Shown: in pieces, positions 1-8,497 of the stretch
Numbering within the stretch: position 1 is the first letter of the stretch
Layout: every line of letters begins with the position of its first letter
NCBI GenBank assembly: GCA_021827665.1
Contig: JAKAUR010000008.1
Span: 1 to 58,321 of the forward strand
Length of the DNA: 58,321 nt
From: Microcaldota archaeon
GTDB lineage: Archaea; Micrarchaeota; Micrarchaeia; Micrarchaeales; Micrarchaeaceae
Direction: 5' to 3'
Translations under genes and position numbers: made by a program
The notes under the pieces: model-generated
Databases searched by the model: none
The model's input: only the letters and a program-made list of their open reading frames with translations
What the model was told of the DNA's origin: nothing

Positions 1-103
1 CAAAACTAGCTGCGTTTTCTGGGTGTAAGGTTTAAAGGCTTAATCTGCTTATGTATTGTTAGCGCAGGCTATTTATATTATAAAAATCATTATTGGTGAT
101 ATT

Positions 104-883
104 ATGGGTATATTTTTAAATACGGACAGAATAAAGATAATAAATGATGATATCCTTAAAACTAAGAAGATAGAAGACGGAACAGTCGATCTGATAATTA
201 CGTCTCCGCCTTATAATTTAGATATAAAATATAACAGCCATAATGATAAAATCTCGTATATTGATTATTTAAAGTTCAGTAAAAGATGGATTAAGAAGTG
301 TTTTAAACTGCTTAAAAATGATGGTCGATTCTGTCTTAATATACCTTTAGACAAAAATAAGGATGGGCAACAGAGCGTAGGTGCTGATTTAACCTGCATC
401 GCAAAAAATATTGGTTTTAAATATCATTCTACAATAATATGGAATGAAGGTAATATATCAAGAAGAACTGCGTGGGGATCATTTAAAAGTGCGTCAGCAC
501 CATATGTTATTGCTCCCGTCGAACTTGTCATAATACTATATAAAAGCCAATGGAAAAAAACAAGCGGTACAAAAATATCTGATATATCTAAAGAAGAATT
601 TATGGCATGGACTAATGGACTATGGTCTTTTAATGGTGAAAATAAAAAGCATGCTGGAGGTCATCCAGCAGCATTTCCTTTAGAGTTACCCAAACGTTGC
701 ATAAAACTATTTAGTTTTGTTGATGATTTAATACTAGATCCATTTTTAGGTAGTGGAACTACATTAGTCGCAGCAGCGCTCAGTCAAAGGAGAGGGATAG
801 GTGTAGAGATAGATAAAGACTACTGCAATATAGCAAAAGAAAGACTTAAGAATGAAGCATATTTATTTAATAAAAAGTTGTGA
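104..883 (+). CDS. Site-specific DNA methyltransferase, beta-class motif order (N4-cytosine/N6-adenine)
   Basis: TSPPYNL (motif IV) precedes DPFLGSGTT (motif I); ATG at 104 preferred over upstream start in ORF track. Confidence 0.92.
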   Translation: MGIFLNTDRIKIINDDILKTKKIEDGTVDLIITSPPYNLDIKYNSHNDKISYIDYLKFSKRWIKKCFKLLKNDGRFCLNIPLDKNKDGQQSVGADLTCIAKNIGFKYHSTIIWNEGNISRRTAWGSFKSASAPYVIAPVELVIILYKSQWKKTSGTKISDISKEEFMAWTNGLWSFNGENKKHAGGHPAAFPLELPKRCIKLFSFVDDLILDPFLGSGTTLVAAALSQRRGIGVEIDKDYCNIAKERLKNEAYLFNKKL

Positions 884-887
884 TTTA

Positions 888-1475
888 ATGTCAGAAGATA
901 AAGAATCTCAGATGGATATTATAATGGAATACTTCAAATCTCATCCTAAAAAAGATATTCCGCATCCAGAAGTTGTAGATTGGGTTACAGCAGAGTATAA
1001 ACATCGAACAGGTAAGGTTTTTCGTGATCCAGATAGGGCCATAAGAAAGCTTTCACAAGAAGGATACCTAATAAAAGTTAAGAAAGGTGTGTATAAGTAT
1101 GACCCCTATGCGGTAACACATAAGGAGTTAGAGGATTTTACCCCTGCACAAAAGAAGGCGATAATGGAAAGAGATGGCTATAAATGTGTTATATGTGGTA
1201 GAGGAATAAAGGATGGAGTAGAGCTACAAGTAGATCATATTAGACCTAAAGATTTAGGTGGTACAAATTCTATAGAAAATGGAGAAACTCTATGTGCACA
1301 ACACAATATCCAGAAAAAAAATTATAAACAAACAGAGTCAGGGAAACGCTATTTTATAAGATTGTATGAAGCAGCAAAAGCAAATGGTGACAAGGAATTG
1401 CAGAAATTTTGTGCTCAGATTCTTGAAGTATATGAAAAAAATGGGGTTAATGGGCATATTGTATGGAAAAAGTAA
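888..1475 (+). CDS. HNH endonuclease with N-terminal winged-helix-like region, probable restriction partner
   Basis: CVICGRGIKDGVELQVDHIRPKDLGGTNSIENGETLCAQHN HNH motif; immediately follows the methyltransferase. Confidence 0.88.
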   Translation: MSEDKESQMDIIMEYFKSHPKKDIPHPEVVDWVTAEYKHRTGKVFRDPDRAIRKLSQEGYLIKVKKGVYKYDPYAVTHKELEDFTPAQKKAIMERDGYKCVICGRGIKDGVELQVDHIRPKDLGGTNSIENGETLCAQHNIQKKNYKQTESGKRYFIRLYEAAKANGDKELQKFCAQILEVYEKNGVNGHIVWKK

Positions 1476-1806
1476 ATTTCTCTTTTTTATCAATTTATTT
1501 TATGTAATGTAGATAGTTTTTTGATTAGATCTAAACTATTAGCATCAAAGTTTTTATTTGAATGTTAACTTCTATGTCATTAAAATCTATATCTATTAAA
1601 TAATGTGCAATTTCGTTTCTGCTAGAATAAAATTTCGATAGGTTTTATAAAGCTGATTATTTACGTTATACAAAGTATTTGTTTATGGCTATGGATAGTT
1701 GAAACTATGGCCTTTAATGGTCTAACACTCTCTTGAGTAGCAGGCATCGGTATTGGTAATGAAAGGAATAGATAGCCAAGCTTGATAAAGATTAGTCAAT
1801 AAAGGT

Positions 1807-2295
1807 CTATTTATACACGGCCTTTTTCAGGAGACTAAATAATATAAAACATCTATACACTCTGATGAAACAGAGTATTATTAGTAATAATCCGAGACCT
1901 AATACAACTTCTAAGTAATAAGACCCGATAGACGACAAATAATTTCCACTAACTAAAATGTAAATTATACTCAAAATTATAAGACTTAAAAAAATTAGTA
2001 TAAGTGAATCACTATATCTTTCATATAATTGTATTTCCTTATTTGAACTCTTTAAAATTTTAATTGCTTTATTATTTTTAAACGTATCTTCAAACACTGT
2101 AAATAATGTCATTATAACTGCAATTACGCCTAATAGAGTTACGAATATAGTTATGAATACTGAGATAGTATTGGACTGATCGAGATAACTAAAAGCGTTA
2201 ATATTTTTGAAAACAATAAAATATACCACGAAATAGACTATCACAATAATTAAGGATAATAAGATATCTCTTGATTTAGACCTATTTTCTAGCAT
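1807..2295 (-). CDS. Small multi-pass membrane protein (about 4 TM)
   Basis: Several hydrophobic segments; start directly follows stop of upstream gene (TAGATG). Confidence 0.7.
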   Translation of the reverse strand: MLENRSKSRDILLSLIIVIVYFVVYFIVFKNINAFSYLDQSNTISVFITIFVTLLGVIAVIMTLFTVFEDTFKNNKAIKILKSSNKEIQLYERYSDSLILIFLSLIILSIIYILVSGNYLSSIGSYYLEVVLGLGLLLIILCFIRVYRCFILFSLLKKAVYK

Positions 2296-3279
2296 CTACT
2301 CCTCTCGTTCCATACCTAATTTTTCTGCTAATTTCTGGGATAGCCACTCTTTTATTCTAGTTTCATCTGATATTTCCACTTTGTCTATACTTATACTAAC
2401 TCTGTCATATTTTTTAATAATATTTATAGTCTCCTTTTGTTGAGTTTCATCATCTAAAATTTCCACTTCGAGATTAGTAAGAAATGCAGGTAAATCAATT
2501 CCATCATCTATTGCTTTTTGAAGTGGATTTCCGAAGAGATTATTGAAATATCCGTCTACGTCGAGTATCTTTGTTTTGTCTGTATTTTTTGTTATCCGCA
2601 TTGTTGCGTCTATCTCTAAGATATAATTTTCTTCTACTCCAACCTTTTTTAATAATTCCTCAACCTGTTCATATTGGGAGGGTATTTCTGGATTCTTCCT
2701 AAATCTAATTTTTATACTTTTAAGCTTCTTTTTAGTAATCTGTTGTAAGATGCTCATTCTTATATTTTTCAGAGGTTCGTAATAAAATTTATATGGAGAA
2801 AAGCACTTCTCAAAGAAATCTCTAATTTTTTGCATTCCAGGAACGTGAAAGCCTACTTCTGTTAGAAATACTAATTCATCGACATTATCTTTCTTTCTTG
2901 AAGTAAAAACAAAATTTCCTAAATCCCGTCTTTTTTCACCTATTCTTTCTGCGTCCTCTATATCTTCAACCACCTTTGTTTGAGTATCTGTTTTAAAATA
3001 TTCTTCTTTTTCTTTAGACCTGATTATATGTCCATAATAGATACCATTCAATAATTTTTCTATTACTATTTGGTGGTTTATGTTAGACTTTGAAAGAGTA
3101 TATTTAGAACTAAATACATCCCAATCTGCATCTTCTACCAGCTTTGCTATATCTATCGGTTCCCTATCTTCCGTTTGGCAGGTCATAGAATAGAAAAAGA
3201 AATCTATCTCATCAGAATCGTTATTCATAGTAGAAACTTTAGAAGGAAAGACTTTAAAGACTATGTAAGCTAAAACCAT
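2296..3279 (-). CDS. Hypothetical soluble protein, coupled to downstream membrane protein
   Basis: 327-aa ORF, AT-rich, polar sequence without TM segments. Confidence 0.75.
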   Translation of the reverse strand: MVLAYIVFKVFPSKVSTMNNDSDEIDFFFYSMTCQTEDREPIDIAKLVEDADWDVFSSKYTLSKSNINHQIVIEKLLNGIYYGHIIRSKEKEEYFKTDTQTKVVEDIEDAERIGEKRRDLGNFVFTSRKKDNVDELVFLTEVGFHVPGMQKIRDFFEKCFSPYKFYYEPLKNIRMSILQQITKKKLKSIKIRFRKNPEIPSQYEQVEELLKKVGVEENYILEIDATMRITKNTDKTKILDVDGYFNNLFGNPLQKAIDDGIDLPAFLTNLEVEILDDETQQKETINIIKKYDRVSISIDKVEISDETRIKEWLSQKLAEKLGMEREE

Positions 3280-3358
3280 TTAATTTTCACCCACCTGCCG
3301 AATACGACACCTTGAAAAAAACTCTGAATTTGTTGACAATATCTTATTTTTTGCTTTA

Positions 3359-3397
3359 GTAGCCTCATTTTCCCACCTTCTTCTTCAATGAGGCTAC
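3359..3397. terminator. 11-bp perfect inverted repeat overlapping the integrase stop codon
   Basis: GTAGCCTCATT (3359-3369) / AATGAGGCTAC (3387-3397), 17-nt spacer. Confidence 0.5.
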
Positions 3398-4243
3398 CTC
3401 GCTCAAAGCTATGCTGTCTATAACATCATAGACCTCCTGTTTGCTCGTGCTTATGTAAATGCTAGTGGTGCTCGGATCCACATGCCTTGCGAACCTGCTG
3501 GTAAGGATTAGGTTGCCGTTTGCCTGCTTTGCGAACCTAGTTATTGCGTAGTGCCTTAGGCTGTGCGTGGTGAGCCTGTGCAGCCTTCTGGGCCTCCTGC
3601 CCTGCTGCTCATCGCTGGTATCGTAGACCTCATCCAAGCCTGCAAGCTCAAGGTAGTGCCTGAACCTGTTCCTTACATAGTTAGGCTCAAGGTAAGGCTC
3701 AATCCTGTGGCTCTTGGCTGCATCGCTGAAGAATATGTAGCCCTGAGCCTGCTCTATCAAGCTTGAATTAGCCTGAGCGAACTCCACAAGCTCCTTGAAT
3801 AGCGGCAATGGTATCCTTAAGCTGTCCAATAGCCTTGTCTTCTCTGTCCGTACAGTAAGCTCTCTTGTCTCAAAATCTATATCTTTTACATTCACTCTTA
3901 TCACCTCCCCTATGCGTAGGCCTAGCTGGGCCTGAAAATCGAAAAGAAGCCTGAATTTAGGGTCTTTTATGGCTCTGAAAAACCTCTGAAGCTGCTCTTC
4001 CGTGAAGCCCTTGTTTATCGTTCCGTACTTAGGCGTCCTTCTCCTGTGGAACTTTGTTATGTAATACTGCCTTATCATGTGGGTAAGGTCTTCTACCTCG
4101 TGCTTTGCCAAGTGTGGCAATAAGCTCTGTATGTACCTCTTTGCCTCTATGGGTGCAGTTTTGCGTTCAGATTCGTGTTCGGATTCCTGCAAATATCCGA
4201 ACCCAGCTTTCGCTAATCCTTTATTGCTCTTCATGGCTACCAC
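3365..4243 (-). CDS. Tyrosine recombinase/integrase (XerC/D-like)
   Basis: Catalytic motifs LGLRIGEV, HSLRHYAITRFAKQ, RHVDPSTTSIYISTS. Confidence 0.93.
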   Translation of the reverse strand: MVAMKSNKGLAKAGFGYLQESEHESERKTAPIEAKRYIQSLLPHLAKHEVEDLTHMIRQYYITKFHRRRTPKYGTINKGFTEEQLQRFFRAIKDPKFRLLFDFQAQLGLRIGEVIRVNVKDIDFETRELTVRTEKTRLLDSLRIPLPLFKELVEFAQANSSLIEQAQGYIFFSDAAKSHRIEPYLEPNYVRNRFRHYLELAGLDEVYDTSDEQQGRRPRRLHRLTTHSLRHYAITRFAKQANGNLILTSRFARHVDPSTTSIYISTSKQEVYDVIDSIALSEVASLKKKVGK

Positions 4244-4466
4244 TATTGTATTTGTTTTGAGCCTCTGAGCGTGTATCCGAACCCGTATAGTCTCTAAGCT
4301 TTCTCTGGCTTAAAAGCCTGTCAAGCTTGTCAAGGACCTTGTTAAGCTTCTCTATGGCCTTGGCGTGGGCTTCTATCCTCTCGGCGTAGTAGTTGAGGTT
4401 GTTGGCCTGCTGGAGCTGGAAGGCTGTAAGCTGGCTAGAATTAGTGTATTGCCTCTGTATCCGAAC
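4177..4466. repeat. Four copies of ATCCGAAC/GTTCGGAT upstream of and within the integrase start region
   Basis: 4177-4184 (inverted), 4195-4202, 4275-4282, 4459-4466; the three direct copies extend to TATCCGAACYC. Confidence 0.6.
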
Positions 4467-4571
4467 TCTCTCTATTCTCTCTGAAACAAGGAATGGGGCT
4501 GCCGAGATTTGAACTCGGATATCCAGCGCCCGAGGCTGGAAGTCTGCCAGGTTAGCGTACAGCCCCAACAA
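4221..4571 (-). CDS. Short coiled-coil-like ORF reading through the tRNA; possibly split by integration
   Basis: Open frame from within the tRNA into the element, overlapping the integrase start by 23 nt. Confidence 0.3.
   Translation of the reverse strand: MLGLYANLADFQPRALDIRVQISAAPFLVSERIERVRIQRQYTNSSQLTAFQLQQANNLNYYAERIEAHAKAIEKLNKVLDKLDRLLSQRKLRDYTGSDTRSEAQNKYNSGSHEEQ
4494..4566 (-). tRNA. tRNA-Pro (anticodon CGG)
   Basis: Acceptor GGGGCTG/CAGCCCC, anticodon arm CCAGC-CTCGGGC-GCTGG, T-arm CCGAG-TTCAAAT-CTCGG, discriminator A; D-stem weak. Confidence 0.88.
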
Positions 4572-4658
4572 AAGCTCGATTTACGGGCAAATAGTTTTAT
4601 CCGTGCTTGCTTTTAACCTTTTTGAAAACCTCCTTAGCTGCATTTCTTTTGCGCAGCA

Positions 4659-5324
4659 TCAGTTATCATAGATATTTCCAATCAGTTCTTCGTATACCTC
4701 TCTCCTGTATTCTGGATCGGCTTCAGACATGGAGAAGTAATCGAATATATCCCATCCATGTGTTCCGTTCATGCTGGCTACCTGCATGAGGTCAACGTAC
4801 AAGCGTTTTAGTGCAAATTCATACGTGAAATCTCCGAACTCCTCCGTTTCTGCGTCAAACTTTATAACGATGCCAGCGAAAAGCTCACCCTTCGCCTTTT
4901 CTATTTCTTGCTTGGGCTTGTTTTCTTCTTCCATTCTTTCTATCTCTTTCAAGGCATTCCCGAATCTCTCCACATAACCATCGAGTTGCTTTTCTATTTT
5001 TTGTATGTCGGCCTCGGCGTTGTTTCTTTTTATTACCCTTCCCAAAAGGTTATCCGGGGATATTCGTTCGGCCAGCTCAAACGAAAAAGAGTCATTGTCG
5101 TCGAAAATCGAGTATAAACTCAGTTCGTCTACGAAGCTCTTGAAAGCGTTTTCAAAAGCCGGGAATTTTATTGGCAAATACTCCTCTTCCTCATAATCCA
5201 TGCCCATGATTTCGTCTCCGATTACGGTTTCTTGTGCAGGTTCGCTTTCTGAATGACTGTCAGGGGCGACGCTGTCCAGCCTAAGCAAACGCGAATTGCC
5301 GATGGCCTTTTTCTGCTTTTCCAT
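4659..5324 (-). CDS. Hypothetical acidic protein
   Basis: 221-aa ORF divergent from primase gene. Confidence 0.65.
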   Translation of the reverse strand: MEKQKKAIGNSRLLRLDSVAPDSHSESEPAQETVIGDEIMGMDYEEEEYLPIKFPAFENAFKSFVDELSLYSIFDDNDSFSFELAERISPDNLLGRVIKRNNAEADIQKIEKQLDGYVERFGNALKEIERMEEENKPKQEIEKAKGELFAGIVIKFDAETEEFGDFTYEFALKRLYVDLMQVASMNGTHGWDIFDYFSMSEADPEYRREVYEELIGNIYDN

Positions 5325-5387
5325 AACAACACTAGTTATTTAATTCTGAAAAGGTTTATATTTGAATTGTATACTCCAGTGTTTTGG

Positions 5388-6350
5388 ATGGTCACTAGCG
5401 AAGAGATAGACATAGCGTACAAATACCCATTCTCGGAAGAGGCCAAGGCCGTCATAGCGGAGAAAGGACCAAAGCAGATGGACTACAGGTATCTGGAGCT
5501 CGGCAGGGACAGGATAGAAGCGGCCATGAACAAGAAGCAGGCCTATTTCAGGATAGAGATAGAGAACGTCAAGCTGGGCTACATAATAAGCTATATCTAT
5601 TCCAGGATGCTCGCAAGCGCAAGCGGCAACCCGCTGCTCATAAAGGCCTTTGCGTCTGGGGAGGCCAAGCGTTCTGGGATGGCTTTGAGGGAGGAAACGG
5701 ACCAGGCAATAATGGGGCTTGCCAAGCAGCTCTCGTACAACGTATCCAGCAACGGCAGCGGCGAATTCATAATAAGCTTCACGGAATACCTGATGAAGAA
5801 GCCCAGCGGAGAGCACTACGCGCTTGTCAACATGAAGCTCAAGAACGGTTTTGTGATAATGGACAGGGCCGAGCTCTCAAGGGCGCTTGAGCATTCGATA
5901 TATCTTAAGGTTATGTCAGGGCTGCCCATACCAAATGGGCAGCTTCCGAAAGAAGTCCTGGACTATTACGCTTCGTCAAAAATAAAGCTTCCCGATTCGA
6001 TGTCCAAGCGCGTACCGGAGATGCAGGGCAGCACATGGGTTGACAAGGTACTTGCAACCCCGATACCTGATGTGCGCCATAGGACCGTGAACCTGGTTCT
6101 GGCCCCATATCTGATAAATGTAAAGGGGATGGACGTGGAACAGGCGGTAGAAACGATAAAGAGATACATAGACGAATGCAAGCAGCTCAATCCAAACACT
6201 GATGTGAGCGAGGCGTACATACGCTACCAGTGCAACTACTCCAAAAACAAGGGTATGAGGCCGCTTTCCCTGTCAAAGGCCAGGGAGCTGCTAGGCGAAT
6301 ATGTGGATCTCGGCAAGGGCCAAAACCCTGTCCAAAAAGCAAAAAAGTGA
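5388..6350 (+). CDS. priL: DNA primase large (non-catalytic) subunit, PriL-like N-terminus with PriX-like C-terminal region
   Basis: DYRYLELGRDRIEAAM.., C-terminal WVDKVLATPIPDVRHRTVNLVLAPYLINVKGMDVEQAVETIKRYIDEC; ATG at 5388. Confidence 0.75.
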   Translation: MVTSEEIDIAYKYPFSEEAKAVIAEKGPKQMDYRYLELGRDRIEAAMNKKQAYFRIEIENVKLGYIISYIYSRMLASASGNPLLIKAFASGEAKRSGMALREETDQAIMGLAKQLSYNVSSNGSGEFIISFTEYLMKKPSGEHYALVNMKLKNGFVIMDRAELSRALEHSIYLKVMSGLPIPNGQLPKEVLDYYASSKIKLPDSMSKRVPEMQGSTWVDKVLATPIPDVRHRTVNLVLAPYLINVKGMDVEQAVETIKRYIDECKQLNPNTDVSEAYIRYQCNYSKNKGMRPLSLSKARELLGEYVDLGKGQNPVQKAKK

Positions 6351-6495
6351 TGAGGTGGAAGTAACAGTATTGTGCGACATATGCGGCAAAAGGCTGGCCA
6401 AGCACACGTGCAGGCTGTGCGGTAGAAGGGTTTGCAATGAGGATTTTGACGAGAAGCTCGGAATCTGCAAATCCTGCAAGCTAGGCCGCAAATAA
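6301..6495 (+). CDS. Small zinc-ribbon protein
   Basis: CDICGKRLAKHTCRLCGRRVCNEDFDEKLGICKSCK; true start probably GTG near 6355. Confidence 0.6.
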   Translation: MWISARAKTLSKKQKSDEVEVTVLCDICGKRLAKHTCRLCGRRVCNEDFDEKLGICKSCKLGRK

Positions 6496-6627
6496 GCCAG
6501 AAAACATGCGCCTCGCCACAGAGAAGTGGGTGTTAAGTGGGGTGCAATGGGGGATTTAAACATGACACCTTGGGCTTAACACAGAAAATATATTGAAACG
6601 ATACCGCTAAATAAATATTGCAAAAGG

Positions 6628-7044
6628 CTACCTCTTTCTGTACTGTACGAAGCACAAGAGCGCAAGCACAAGGTTGAAAACCAGGAATATGGTAAATGCT
6701 GCAGAGGTGCCGAAAGAAGACAACGGCGTAGTCCCAAATCCGAACAGGTAGGAGAATCCGTTAGTTCCCTTGAATCCGCTTATGGGTAAATTTAGTGCAG
6801 CATCTGCCATCTGCGCAATGAACATGAGCAGCGAAAAGACGCCTATCAACGCGGTGAGCGCTTTCTTCTTGGCAATCTGCCTTATAACTACTACTACGGC
6901 AACGACTATCAGGTATGCCAAAAGTATTATCCAATGAAAATAGCCGAACTGCCTCAGGAGCTTGTCAAAAAGAAGAAGGTACAGCCCTGACAAGTATACA
7001 AGCAGCAATGCCGCATGGCTCGCCAGGGCTGACCTATCCATCAT
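6628..7044 (-). CDS. Hypothetical membrane protein
   Basis: Four hydrophobic segments. Confidence 0.65.
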   Translation of the reverse strand: MMDRSALASHAALLLVYLSGLYLLLFDKLLRQFGYFHWIILLAYLIVVAVVVVIRQIAKKKALTALIGVFSLLMFIAQMADAALNLPISGFKGTNGFSYLFGFGTTPLSSFGTSAAFTIFLVFNLVLALLCFVQYRKR

Positions 7045-7047
7045 CGT

Positions 7048-8166
7048 TCACTTCTTCCTGCGCATCGTAGCAGCCACCACGACTATTATTATGATGACTA
7101 TCACAACTATCGCGGCAGCGTAATATCCGCTGTTGCTGGAGCTGCTGGTATACTGCGCAGTCGTTGGTATTGTTGTCGGTGTCGTGGTTGGAACTGTTGA
7201 CACCGTTGTCGGGACGGTAGACGTTGCCGTAACGTTGCTTGGCTTTATCATGAACACCCACATAACTGGCTTGAAGAACTCTGTGTTGACTATTCCGTTT
7301 AGTGTGCTGTTATACGTCCATACGTTGGCAAATTTGTAGCTGCCGCCGACGTAGCTCGTATTGACTTGTTTTCCCCCGAGCACGGTCCAAGTGGTCCAGC
7401 TTGAGTTGTACTGCGCCGTAGTTATCAATGGCCTGTCTGCCCCTGTGGAGTTCACGAAGCTTATGTTTGGGCTTATCAATCCGTTGACTAGGAATGCAAA
7501 TCCGTATGTAACTATGTCCTTGCTTACAGTGGATGGAGCTGAAAGATTCGATATGGTGTATATTGCAAGGGTGAAGTTGTAACTTGAAAGCGTCTTATTG
7601 TCCATTTCAACGTATGTTCCTGCCGGGACAGTGACATTTACCAGCTTGCCGTCCATGGCCATGAGCGAGAATTTGGCTCCCTTCGTGGCGTTGACGGTTT
7701 TGGTGGTGGAATTGTAAAGCGAGAATGTTGGCACAAGCGTGGGCGCTATCGTTGTCGTCGTGTTGATTGCGCTTGTCTTAACGAAAACGGTAAACAGCGC
7801 GTTGGTTACCGAAGGGTCGTCTCCCGTGGCGTTCAAAAGCACGGCATACCTGCCCGGCTTAGTAGTTCCAGACACCTTTACGGTCATTACTCCTGTGTAA
7901 TTAGGGTCCGAATATGTCTTGCTCAGGCTTACGTTTATGCCCTCCTTGCTAAGGTTGGCCGCGTTGACTAAATTTGTGTTGGTGCCCCATACGTTGCCGC
8001 TGACAAGGCTTACTGTGTAAGATGCCGTACCTGCGGAACCCGGTGCTATCGTTACGTTTGCTGAAGAGAAAGTTATCTTCGATGTACCTATACCGGATGC
8101 AAAAGAGACTGCACTAAGCAATACGAATGAAAATGCCATTAGCATTGCCACTGATTTCGCGTTCAT
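7048..8166 (-). CDS. Secreted surface protein with Thr-rich stalk and C-terminal TM anchor
   Basis: Signal peptide, TVSTVPTTTPTTIPTT stalk, C-terminal hydrophobic helix then RRKK. Confidence 0.8.
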   Translation of the reverse strand: MNAKSVAMLMAFSFVLLSAVSFASGIGTSKITFSSANVTIAPGSAGTASYTVSLVSGNVWGTNTNLVNAANLSKEGINVSLSKTYSDPNYTGVMTVKVSGTTKPGRYAVLLNATGDDPSVTNALFTVFVKTSAINTTTTIAPTLVPTFSLYNSTTKTVNATKGAKFSLMAMDGKLVNVTVPAGTYVEMDNKTLSSYNFTLAIYTISNLSAPSTVSKDIVTYGFAFLVNGLISPNISFVNSTGADRPLITTAQYNSSWTTWTVLGGKQVNTSYVGGSYKFANVWTYNSTLNGIVNTEFFKPVMWVFMIKPSNVTATSTVPTTVSTVPTTTPTTIPTTAQYTSSSSNSGYYAAAIVVIVIIIIVVVAATMRRKK

Positions 8167-8256
8167 AAAACAACCCGTACATATCTGAAAGCCAAAAAAT
8201 AAAAACGGTTGCTGCGAGGGCTTTACTTAATGTAAAAAACAGGTATTAAAACAAGA

Positions 8257-8373
8257 GTGCCAAACAGCAACATGCTTTCCCATCCGCAGACAGTACACAC
8301 ATATCGTGAGCAGGCTTAGCTTCCGAGTTCGGAATGGGATCGGGCGTTTCCCTGCTCCTATTACCGTTTGGCA
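8257..8373 (-). rRNA. rrf: 5S ribosomal RNA
   Basis: Complement contains GATCCCATTCCGAACTCGGAAGCTAAGC; terminal helix TGCCAAACGG/CTGTTTGGCA. Confidence 0.93.
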
Positions 8374-8455
8374 TTGTATTTTAACCTTTAAGATTTAAAA
8401 GCGTTGCGCTTGTGTCCCCCTTCAGCCTTCTTTCTGCCATTTCAGGATAGAGGTT

Positions 8456-8476
8456 GCAGCAATAACTGATTGCTGC
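8456..8476. terminator. Hairpin downstream of the polyprenyl synthase gene
   Basis: GCAGCAAT-AACTG-ATTGCTGC perfect 8-bp stem. Confidence 0.4.
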
Positions 8477-8497
8477 CCGGACTAACTATATGCACTG

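Larger units (their letters stand above)
1..4566. mobile_element. Right end of an integrative element inserted at the 3' end of a tRNA-Pro gene (left end outside window)
   Basis: Intact tyrosine recombinase ending about 250 bp from the 3' end of a tRNA gene, AT-rich cargo (R-M and two-gene cassette) contrasting with the rest of the window; geometry fits integration into a tRNA 3' end. Confidence 0.7.

Noticed and set aside
1807-3279. Assignment of the two-gene cassette to the Kiwa (KwaA/KwaB) system
   Set aside because: Architecture is superficially similar (small membrane protein plus about 320-aa protein) but I could not recognise family-specific sequence motifs
3563-3766. Plus-strand ORFs antisense to the integrase (3563-3766, 4077-4268)
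   Set aside because: Shadow ORFs opposite a clearly coding gene; no recognisable motifs
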